DNA of 20,747 bases, taken from the IMG/VR virus record IMGVR_UViG_3300028548_000287, positions 1 to 20,747 of that record, one strand, 5' to 3'. The first letter of the stretch is position 1. Every line of letters begins with the position of its first letter. Source of the DNA: a virus. Both the position numbers and the translations under genes were made by a program. This document shows, in pieces, positions 15,096-20,747 of this stretch. A model generated the notes under the pieces. That model did not search any database. It was not told where the DNA came from and was given only the letters and a program-made list of their open reading frames with translations.

Positions 15096-15932
15096 TTATA
15101 CGTTATTTTTGTATTTAACTCGAACTAAACCACCGTTGTCACGAACAACAGCGCCAGCTTTGAGCATACCATTACATAGATATGAAGTACGGTCAGCAAT
15201 GTAATCAACAGAAGTCTTCATGTCCATACCAATAGCAAGTCCAACAGCATCTTTCTGGAAGAACCAAGAATCAATGGTGTTAGCCGCAGATACTTTCAAA
15301 CCACCTTCTGCGCGAGTACCAAGAATAACAAACCGGAATCCACATAGAGTGTTAATGTCGCCAGAAACAAGAGCTTTAACATTTTGGTAATCAGAAGAAG
15401 TAGCAGTTTCGCTATTCAAAAGTCCACCAAGTCCGTCAGCATCAATAACAGCATAAAGATCACGATTACCAACATTCTGTCCACGCAAAGCAACTTGAGC
15501 GGCAATAACTTTAGCCATAGTAAGGCTAGTAGCTCCAGCGGCAATATCAGTAGCATCTGGAGTAGATGCGTCCATTGCATCAATAGAAAGCTGATCTTCA
15601 CGACGACCAATAGCGGCCGCAATAGTGCTTGCTAGTTCTTGCTTTTCGTCAAAATTAACGTCTGCTTGGTCAAAAATATCAGTGTATTCTGGAGCGTTCC
15701 AGTTTTGTAGAGTAGCAGTTTTAAATTCGTGCGCTACATTCATAGGAGTTACTAGATCAGAAGTAGACTTCTGGTTAGCTAGGCCCTTGCCCATACGACG
15801 GAATTTGTAAGTGTCACCGACTACGTTGTTACGAACAGTAACAGCAGGCTTGATAAGCCCAACGCCTTGATAGGCATGTTTTACCATTGAGTCAAATTCT
15901 GTGACTGCAACAGATGATAGAAATTTACTCAT
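15096..15932 (-). CDS. Major capsid protein, HK97-like fold (278 aa)
   Basis: The shell subunit of the head. The N-terminal part carries FDSMVKHAYQGVGLIKPAVT and VVGDTYKFRRMGKGLANQKS, followed by ATLQNWNAPEYTDIFDQADV, then the helix with QELASTIAAAIGRREDQLSI and the AAGATSLTMAKVIAAQVALR segment. This arrangement recalls the Bbp17-type capsid proteins of BPP-1-like podoviruses rather than T7 gp10. The late part includes FVILGTRAEGGL and FFQKDAVGLAIGMDMKTSVD, the usual 'peptide with FxxKDAVGLAxG' of HK97-fold capsids. It ends with the short basic stretch VRVKYKNNV. The start has AGGA at normal spacing. A 158-nt upstream leader contains a promoter candidate and a long hairpin, consistent with high, separate expression. 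Confidence 0.93.
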   Translation of the reverse strand: MSKFLSSVAVTEFDSMVKHAYQGVGLIKPAVTVRNNVVGDTYKFRRMGKGLANQKSTSDLVTPMNVAHEFKTATLQNWNAPEYTDIFDQADVNFDEKQELASTIAAAIGRREDQLSIDAMDASTPDATDIAAGATSLTMAKVIAAQVALRGQNVGNRDLYAVIDADGLGGLLNSETATSSDYQNVKALVSGDINTLCGFRFVILGTRAEGGLKVSAANTIDSWFFQKDAVGLAIGMDMKTSVDYIADRTSYLCNGMLKAGAVVRDNGGLVRVKYKNNV

Positions 15933-15988
15933 AAGATTTTCCTCGAAAAAGAGTAATTAAAAAAGTTTTTCAAGGTTTAAGCTGAGTA

Positions 15989-16027
15989 CCCAGTAAATTG
16001 GTCAGCATTCAACCTAAATTTACTGGG
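15989..16027 (-). other. 11-bp inverted repeat (stem-loop) in capsid gene leader
   Basis: CCCAGTAAATT at 15989-15999 is perfectly complementary in reverse to AATTTACTGGG at 16017-16027. The loop is 17 nt, and GGT/ACC inside it can pair after a two-base bulge. No U-run follows in the direction of transcription, so it is not a normal terminator. It lies between the promoter candidate and the capsid start and would form in the 5' untranslated RNA. Confidence 0.7.
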
Positions 16028-16056
16028 CCTTTGGGAAAAGGGTATCCAGTGTACGG

Positions 16057-16086
16057 ATTATACACCTTTTACCCTCTATAAATCAA
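16057..16086 (-). promoter_or_regulatory. Sigma70-like promoter candidate for capsid gene
   Basis: On the minus strand, TTGATT (16081-16086) and a perfect TATAAT (16057-16062) are separated by 18 nt. Predicted transcription start is near 16050, giving a leader of about 120 nt before the capsid ATG. It sits just past the scaffold stop. A similar sequence block occurs upstream of the tail fibre gene at 4897-4925. Confidence 0.55.
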
Positions 16087-16090
16087 ATAG

Positions 16091-16807
16091 CTATTGATTA
16101 CCGCCCCATGCTTCCATCATTGTTTGAACTTTTCGCTCATGGGCTATGCTGGTGCTTCTTAGTAAATTACCTTGCTCGTCCTTTTTAAACATCTCTGCTT
16201 CAATGGCTTCCCAAGATAAACCTTCTGGATTGTGACCACCTTCGCTTGGTAGTTTAGTCGGAGCGGTAGCTCTAACAAGTAACTCAACAAGCTCAATAGT
16301 ATCGGCATTAGTAACCAATCCTCTAGCTTGCTCGTAAGTATCCGCGTCAAGGTTGTTTTTCATAAAACTTTCAACAGTCTTAATACGCTCTTGAGCATTA
16401 TCACCTAGCTTGCTTAACTCAACTTCTTGGTTGTACTCTTCTGCTACTTCACCTTGCGTAGATAATAGTTCCCACGCTTCTTGGAAAGCATCACCGTTCA
16501 TATTAGTCTTAGTAGCAAAGGCTTCTAGTTCTTGGTATAAAGCATCATCTGATTCAACGCCTTCTGGGGGTGTATATCCATCTTTAGGTGCGCCTTTAAA
16601 TCCACCAAACCTTTTAGATAACTCAGCATATCCTTTAGCTTGCTCAGAAACAGATTTATACTTTTCAGTGTTTAACCACTCTGGAGCATCACCTGATCCT
16701 TTAATCCCATCAGCAAGGAAATACTCTCCAGCCTCTAATGTTGGTTGTGCTTGATCTAGCAGGGTATCGCTTTTTTGCGCTTCTTGTGCGGCCTGTTCAT
16801 CTAACAT
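16091..16807 (-). CDS. Capsid assembly scaffolding protein (238 aa)
   Basis: An acidic, helix-rich protein immediately upstream of the capsid gene, the standard position for the internal scaffold that shapes the procapsid and is later lost (T7 gp9 role). The N-terminal EQAAQEAQKSDTLLDQAQPT is Gln/Ala-rich. The string PEWLNTEKYKSVSEQAKGYA, followed by ELSKRFGGFKGAPKDGYTPP, at about residues 43-82, is the typical 'K..S...QA..Y.EL.K.FG...GAP..GY' motif of many phage scaffolds. The middle is Glu-rich (GEVAEEYNQEVELSKLGDNA). The C-terminal third, with HNPEGLSWEAIEAEMFKKDE and ERKVQTMMEAWGG, looks like the capsid-binding tail helix. AGGA overlapping the stop of the Bbp19-like gene precedes the ATG. 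Confidence 0.9.
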   Translation of the reverse strand: MLDEQAAQEAQKSDTLLDQAQPTLEAGEYFLADGIKGSGDAPEWLNTEKYKSVSEQAKGYAELSKRFGGFKGAPKDGYTPPEGVESDDALYQELEAFATKTNMNGDAFQEAWELLSTQGEVAEEYNQEVELSKLGDNAQERIKTVESFMKNNLDADTYEQARGLVTNADTIELVELLVRATAPTKLPSEGGHNPEGLSWEAIEAEMFKKDEQGNLLRSTSIAHERKVQTMMEAWGGNQ

Positions 16808-16816
16808 AATTTAATC

Positions 16817-17098
16817 CTATAATATTTCAGCTAATTTCATCTGGTTAATTAAAAACTTAATTACTCCAGCTTCCCCATTATGGTACGCGGCTTCATAATT
16901 AATGTTCTCTGACCCAAAGGAAGTATCATTTTCATATACAAACCTTTTTGTTAAGTCAGACAAGATACGTTGTCCGTCGTCAGTTGTAAAGACTCGATGG
17001 TAAAATTTAGCTAAGTCAGACGCATTTTGCTTGCGTATGCCAGCTTGCTTCTTAGCCAAATCAGAGTCAGCAGATTGGTTAATTTCTGACCAACTCAT
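16817..17098 (-). CDS. Bbp19-like phage protein (93 aa)
   Basis: A small helical protein located between portal and scaffold, with the core DLAKFYHRVFTTDDGQRILS and the C-terminal AAYHNGEAGVIKFLINQMKL. The 'FYRVFTTDDGQRVL...Y..G....I.FI...' layout matches what I know as the Bbp19-like family, named after the BPP-1 protein in the same position; the family has no well-established function. The ATG shares its A with the TAA of the portal gene (TAATG at 17096-17100), so it is probably translationally coupled to the portal. Its stop is 9 nt before the scaffold start. Confidence 0.85.
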   Translation of the reverse strand: MSWSEINQSADSDLAKKQAGIRKQNASDLAKFYHRVFTTDDGQRILSDLTKRFVYENDTSFGSENINYEAAYHNGEAGVIKFLINQMKLAEIL

Positions 17099-18666
17099 TA
17101 ACCTTGCACCGGAGCTTGTGAAGTTGGAAGCCCTTGTTGTGCCGCTTCAGCACCAGCTTGAATAATCTGGGCTTTCTCTGTATCAGAACGGACTAACTCG
17201 GCTGGCATACCTGTTTTACCAGCTACCCATGTACCAAAGTCTTCTAGCTTAAATCCAATCTTGGCTTGATCTGGGCCAGCATTCTGCAATACAAACTGTA
17301 CGGCTTGCTGAACGTTGATAATATCTTCACCATCTTGTGCTTTTGCCAAAGGAGATAAGAATTTAATCTCAATATCAAGACCATCTAATTGAATAGGCTG
17401 TAGTAATCCACGACGAGTCAAAATGTAAACAACACGCTTGAGGATAGGCACAAGAACTTCTGTCTGTAATCGCCCAAAGGCAGAACCAATACGCTTAGCT
17501 AGTTCTCTTGAGTCAATAGCAATCTCAGTAGCAGAGCGAACAGGGCCGGCAGGATCACGCAGATCGTTAAACAAAGCACGTTTGATAGAATTTTGTAGCT
17601 CATTCATCTCAAATTGCGCTAATTGCAAGTTAGTGCCAGTGTCTAAACGCTGTATAGACGGATTAGACGAGTTGTTAGAACCAACTGGAATAACAACGCC
17701 CGGACTTATAACTATATTATAGGGGTTAGTTACACCATCATCGGTTGCAGTATACATACCAGACAAGTCAATAGCGGCTTTCTGCAATACAAATTCTTTA
17801 ACTTTGTTTAGTGATCGAACATCAGGCAATGCTTGAACAGCAGGGCCACGACCACGAATCTCACCAGACACTTTAGAGTAACGACCAGTTACCCAAGGGC
17901 TTGATTTACCAAAGTCTTGCGTCCAGCTAATTCGATCTTCTTTAGTTACCCACACACAACCGTAGTAAGTCTTAGATTTAGGCATGTAAACAACGCCCTC
18001 ACTAATCTCTACATCAGTATCAGGTTGATTCTCTATCATGCTCTTAATGCTTTCAGAAGGTTTAAACCCTTTCCACATTCTTTTTAGGTTGCGAGCCTTA
18101 ACGGTAAATCTGCGCCAATGAGTTTCAATAGAACCATACGGCCCTTCCTCAAACGCAATGCCTTTCTGCGGAATAGCATTAAAGATAATTGGCATATCAT
18201 TGCTATCATCTTCATCAATTCTTAATGTACCTGTGCCAATCAATAAATCTAAGGCGTGCTCAAAGAATTGTGTGCCAAAGTTAGATCGGTTAATGTAATC
18301 AAAAACAATGGTTGCTTGCTGTTCTAGGTTAGCTCTAATCTCTTCTTCTGATACATCATAGTCACCAGACTTTAGCGCATTAAGAACACTAACAGAGGGA
18401 GCAAAAGTAGCCCAGTTAGCCCAGATAGGAGCAATGTTTTCTTGTAGCTTACTTGCTCCTTGTTGGATAGCTTCAATAGCAGTAGAGTCAAATATCCTGT
18501 CCATCTTCTTTTGACCAGTAGAAAAGTCATCAAATAGATTTCTGTTAGGCAGGAAATACTCATAGCAATCATCAAGAAGATCATGCCATAAAGCCATTTT
18601 TTGAAATGCTTTCTGCTCTCTTGATTTTAAATCTTGTAACGAACCTAATTCTTTTGGTAGTTTCAT
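17098..18666 (-). CDS. Portal protein / head-tail connector (T7 gp8-type), 522 aa
   Basis: Forms the twelve-fold portal through which DNA enters and leaves the head. Length fits the T7 gp8 class (536 aa). Recognisable parts are the N-terminal helix with ALWHDLLDDCYEYFLPNRNL, AIQQGASKLQENIAPIWANW at about residues 65-85, GTGTLRIDEDD, and the strongly conserved clip-to-stem segment RSATEIAIDSRELAKRIGSA followed by FGRLQTEVLVPILKRVVYIL at about 380-425. The last 60 residues are Gln/Ala-rich and end in LPTSQAPVQG. The start is 8 nt after the Gly-rich gene; its AGGT ribosome site is weak for an essential protein. The stop overlaps the Bbp19-like gene start by one base. Confidence 0.94.
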   Translation of the reverse strand: MKLPKELGSLQDLKSREQKAFQKMALWHDLLDDCYEYFLPNRNLFDDFSTGQKKMDRIFDSTAIEAIQQGASKLQENIAPIWANWATFAPSVSVLNALKSGDYDVSEEEIRANLEQQATIVFDYINRSNFGTQFFEHALDLLIGTGTLRIDEDDSNDMPIIFNAIPQKGIAFEEGPYGSIETHWRRFTVKARNLKRMWKGFKPSESIKSMIENQPDTDVEISEGVVYMPKSKTYYGCVWVTKEDRISWTQDFGKSSPWVTGRYSKVSGEIRGRGPAVQALPDVRSLNKVKEFVLQKAAIDLSGMYTATDDGVTNPYNIVISPGVVIPVGSNNSSNPSIQRLDTGTNLQLAQFEMNELQNSIKRALFNDLRDPAGPVRSATEIAIDSRELAKRIGSAFGRLQTEVLVPILKRVVYILTRRGLLQPIQLDGLDIEIKFLSPLAKAQDGEDIINVQQAVQFVLQNAGPDQAKIGFKLEDFGTWVAGKTGMPAELVRSDTEKAQIIQAGAEAAQQGLPTSQAPVQG

Positions 18667-18674
18667 GTTTTTAC

Positions 18675-18980
18675 CTATCTTGTTTTAGTAGTGCCGGGCA
18701 TAGGTGCGTTAGGAGTGCCGCCACCGCCACTTCCACTTGAACCAGATGAACCTCCACGACTACCGCCATACCCTCCACCTACCATACTTCTTCCTCTTAC
18801 TCCTCCAGACTTAGATGAACCGCCTTTAGCTAATAATGAAGATGTACCGCCACCTTTTCCTCTAGCGGCGGCCTTTAACCTACGCTCCATTTCTTCGGTT
18901 TCTTCATCAAGCATTCGAGACTGACGTTCTACACCAGCCATTTCTTGTGCAGTTGGTTCAGGAGCTTTAGGTCGTTTCAT
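18675..18980 (-). CDS. Gly/Ser-rich small protein between terminase and portal (101 aa)
   Basis: Residues 1-40 are charged and helical (MKRPKAPEPTAQEMAGVERQ, then EETEEMERRLKAAARGKGG). Residues about 44-95 are almost wholly Gly, Ser and Arg (GGYGGSRGGSSGSSGSGGGG) and probably disordered. The ATG overlaps the TGA of the preceding gene as ATGA, and the portal follows 8 nt after its stop, so it belongs to the head operon. Small proteins with a charged N-terminus and an 'RRxxRGxGG.SSLL' type segment are common beside portals and terminases in phages; none has a function I can name with confidence. Minor virion or assembly role is a guess. The opposite-strand Pro-rich frame here is an artefact of the Gly codons. 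Confidence 0.82.
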   Translation of the reverse strand: MKRPKAPEPTAQEMAGVERQSRMLDEETEEMERRLKAAARGKGGGTSSLLAKGGSSKSGGVRGRSMVGGGYGGSRGGSSGSSGSGGGGTPNAPMPGTTKTR

Positions 18981-19327
18981 AATTTCCTCAAATGTTTTAA
19001 TAGTTGGTATGGAGTTAAGATAAAAGGATTGTTAATTCCTAATATTTGCTTAGTATGGCCTACACAAGTATTTAGCATAAATAACGAGCGACGACACTGT
19101 TTAGGAATATAGCTTTTTATTACAAATATGTCGTCGATTATACTCTTTTCGTCTTTAACCGTAAACAAATCAAACCCTTTTGCACTTTTTCCGTACACAA
19201 TGTAGTCGTTTGGTGTAGGTTTTATTAAATAACAGTGCCTAATTTCCTTTTTTAAGAAAAAAGACCACCACCTACCACCATCATCTTCAAAAACAACATA
19301 AACTTTAGAGGGTATTTTAGAAGACAT
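18977..19327 (-). CDS. Small protein with His...Asn-x-Cys pattern, possible permuted papain-fold protein (116 aa)
   Basis: The protein from the ATG at 19325-19327 begins MSSKIPSKVYVVFEDDGGRW. Key segments are KKEIRHCYLI (His31), a strand-rich middle (DYIVYGKS, FDLFTVKD, IFVIKSYI), then SLFMLNTCVGHTKQILGINN (Cys88, His91) and PFILTPYQLLKHL. A histidine early and a cysteine opening a helix late is the order seen in permuted NlpC/P60 and LRAT-type papain-fold proteins; the assignment is my inference. I recall the 'RHCxxI...TCVxxxKxxLGI...LTPxQLxxHL' layout in other phages and gene transfer agents next to terminase and portal. The frame can be extended to a GTG at 19364-19366, but that start has no good ribosome site; I prefer the ATG, inside the terminase 3' end (11-nt overlap). 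Confidence 0.85.
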   Translation of the reverse strand: MSSKIPSKVYVVFEDDGGRWWSFFLKKEIRHCYLIKPTPNDYIVYGKSAKGFDLFTVKDEKSIIDDIFVIKSYIPKQCRRSLFMLNTCVGHTKQILGINNPFILTPYQLLKHLRKL

Positions 19328-20747
19328 TAACCTTAACCTTTGCTGTGTGAATCTTATCAAATCCACCAGCGCGAGCTAATGCAGAGCGACCTTCTCCTTC
19401 TCCCTGTAAAGCGTATTCAAGGGCTTCTACTGGGTGCGAATATTCATTCTTATCTGGTTCATCAGTGTATCTTTCTCCAGATGTTTGTACACGACGATAA
19501 CAGAAGCCACCCTGTAGACCTTTACGGATCATAGAGGCTTTAGGCAAGACAATAAATCTAGGCTTACCGTCCATACACATTTCTTTCATAGGGACTTCTA
19601 AAGCGGCCCTACGCTTCATAGGATCATTAGACACTGTAGGGTGACAAGGTATTCCTGCGGCCCTCATAATCTGAAATGGAGTCTCAGAGTTAGATTGGTT
19701 CTTGTTGTTACCAGAGGGATCGCCCCAACCTTTAAACGTGTGGTCAGGGTACATCTCTTCAATGTATCTTTTTAAACTAGGAGCAAAGTCAACAGCACCA
19801 GAGTCAGTTAATACTACTTCGTCAAAGCATACCCATCGACCAATCGAGGTACGTTGTAGGAAGGCACACGCAGGGGTTCGTCCAAAGTCAAAACCAAGTA
19901 CAATAGGAGTATCTTTAGAAGGCTTAAATTCCAAGTGTTGACAGTGTACTGAATCAGTATACATAGGATGGACAGGTTTACCGTTAGACACAAATCCGTA
20001 TTCATTAGCTAGATTAACCTTAATCCAATCATCAGTCTTTCCTTGTAAGCCCCTACGGTAATAACCTTCAGGTAGATTAAAAAGATTCTCTGCTTTGTCG
20101 TTTACTAACCAGTTCTCACCGTCTTTAATAACACCACCAGCTTGACGATAGAAAGCCCAGTCTTCAGGACGCTCTATCTCTGCTAGTTTAAAATACCAAT
20201 GGTCTTCATCAGGGGCATTACTGTCGCCTATCATTCCATGATGTGTAGGACGCGCACCTTCCTTGTTAGACGGGTATCGACCATGACGTAAATCAAGCAT
20301 ATCAAGGACAGCTTTAGAATGCTCTTTAGTCTCGTTTAACCATACCCATGTAGTCTGGATACCACGCGCTTTCTTAACGTGTTCAGGACGGTCAAAGGCA
20401 ATGAATACAATGTCACACTCTACCCTAGTACCATCTTCTAGCTTAAAGCGGATAAAATGCGTAGGAGGCTCTTTGTTACCTTGTTTGAAGTCACCTAATT
20501 CTCCATGTATCTCTAGCCAATCCTTAATCGTAGTAGAGAACAGTTCGGAATAAGTATTACGTGCGGCAATGATACGAGATAGGCGTACACCATAGTTCTT
20601 ATGTTGCTTGTCTTGGACAGGCTCTTGCTCACACATCAAATCGAATAATTTTAGAATACACTGAACAGTCTTGCCAGAACCTAGAGGCCCCATTATAAAA
20701 GAGTTTCTTTCTCGGCAATCGTTAAAATCTTGAAGAACTTGGCCTTG
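19317..20747 (-). CDS. terL: Terminase large subunit, ATPase and nuclease (5' end cut by right edge)
   Basis: The DNA-packaging motor. 476 residues are visible and the frame stays open to the right edge, where it reads QGQVLQDFNDCRERNSFIM, so the N-terminus is missing; the Met at 20691-20693 is internal. Walker A is GPLGSGKT (visible residues 20-27). The Walker B region with the catalytic Glu is VWLNE (135-139), preceded by DIVFIAFDRPEHVKKARG, which fits the coupling region. The nuclease domain has VLGFDFGRTPACAF (283-296) and GWGDPSGNN (340-348) with metal-binding Asp, and the C-terminus contains YSHPVEALEYAL, the late SH-x-x-EALEY motif. It precedes the portal, unlike T7 where the terminase lies at the far end of the late region. 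No small terminase subunit is in the window. Confidence 0.95.
   Translation of the reverse strand, partial: QGQVLQDFNDCRERNSFIMGPLGSGKTVQCILKLFDLMCEQEPVQDKQHKNYGVRLSRIIAARNTYSELFSTTIKDWLEIHGELGDFKQGNKEPPTHFIRFKLEDGTRVECDIVFIAFDRPEHVKKARGIQTTWVWLNETKEHSKAVLDMLDLRHGRYPSNKEGARPTHHGMIGDSNAPDEDHWYFKLAEIERPEDWAFYRQAGGVIKDGENWLVNDKAENLFNLPEGYYRRGLQGKTDDWIKVNLANEYGFVSNGKPVHPMYTDSVHCQHLEFKPSKDTPIVLGFDFGRTPACAFLQRTSIGRWVCFDEVVLTDSGAVDFAPSLKRYIEEMYPDHTFKGWGDPSGNNKNQSNSETPFQIMRAAGIPCHPTVSNDPMKRRAALEVPMKEMCMDGKPRFIVLPKASMIRKGLQGGFCYRRVQTSGERYTDEPDKNEYSHPVEALEYALQGEGEGRSALARAGGFDKIHTAKVKVNVF

Noticed and set aside
15933-16090. Hidden small gene or tRNA in the scaffold-capsid gap
   Set aside because: No open frame with a ribosome site and no cloverleaf-like arrangement is seen; the gap is explained by a promoter candidate and a stem-loop.
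18691-18924. Plus-strand 77-aa Pro-rich open frame
   Set aside because: It is the antisense of Gly-rich codons (GGN read backwards gives NCC) of the minus-strand 101-aa gene, with no ribosome site of its own.
19328-19366. GTG-initiated 13-residue extension of the small gene after the terminase
   Set aside because: No ribosome site precedes the GTG, the extension lies wholly inside the terminase coding end, and the ATG start gives a natural N-terminus (MSSKIPSKVYVVFED).
1-20747. Diversity-generating retroelement, as in BPP-1 whose virion gene set this resembles
   Set aside because: No reverse transcriptase gene or C-type lectin receptor-binding protein is visible, and I noticed no repeated template/variable region pair. 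The full genome would be needed to exclude one outside the window.

Overview
The window is a stretch of a tailed-phage genome that carries the late (virion) gene block of a short-tailed phage (podovirus). Every gene I can support lies on the minus strand, so transcription runs from the right end of the window to the left. The DNA is AT-rich by eye, genes are tightly packed (gaps of 0-60 nt, several ATGA or TAATG overlaps), and there is no gene-free stretch over 300 bases. The gene set and order (large terminase, two small genes, T7-gp8-type portal, Bbp19-like protein, scaffold, HK97-fold capsid, small capsid-associated protein, tubular proteins A and B, cupin-like protein, three internal virion proteins, fibre and tailspikes) match my recollection of the Bordetella BPP-1-like and marine HTVC010P-like podoviruses. 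The AT-rich composition and the protein flavour suggest an aquatic or marine bacterial host. Host and lineage are inference.

Layout in order of transcription (right to left). (1) DNA packaging and head: large terminase subunit (cut by the right window edge), a small protein with a His...Asn-x-Cys pattern, a Gly/Ser-rich small protein, portal, Bbp19-like protein, scaffold, then a 158-nt leader with a sigma70-like promoter and a long stem-loop, the major capsid protein, an 85-aa capsid-associated protein, and an intrinsic terminator. This terminator sits where T7 has Tphi, between capsid and gene 11. (2) Tail tube and ejection apparatus: tubular protein A, tubular protein B (enlarged by two apparent inserted domains), a cupin-like 125-aa protein with a TTG start, and three internal virion proteins of 141, 575 and 1372 aa in T7 gp14/gp15/gp16 order. 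(3) Host recognition: after a second promoter candidate comes a 601-aa tail fibre/spike with a T7-gp17-like anchor and a beta-helix-like body, then a 293-aa fibre protein, a 584-aa pectate-lyase-type tailspike with a probable carbohydrate-binding C-terminal region, an 85-aa conserved small phage protein, and the start of another small protein cut by the left edge.

The genes together would build and fill a capsid, attach the portal and tail nozzle, eject an internal core that conducts DNA across the envelope, and bind or degrade surface polysaccharide. No replication, integration, lysis, tRNA, CRISPR or reverse-transcriptase gene is visible. The most interesting items are the possible permuted papain-fold (NlpC/P60- or LRAT-like) protein beside the terminase, a discoidin-like insertion in the tail nozzle protein, a matched pair of promoter-like sequences in the only two gaps where sub-operons seem to start, and a repeated translation-start cassette in the tail-tip region.
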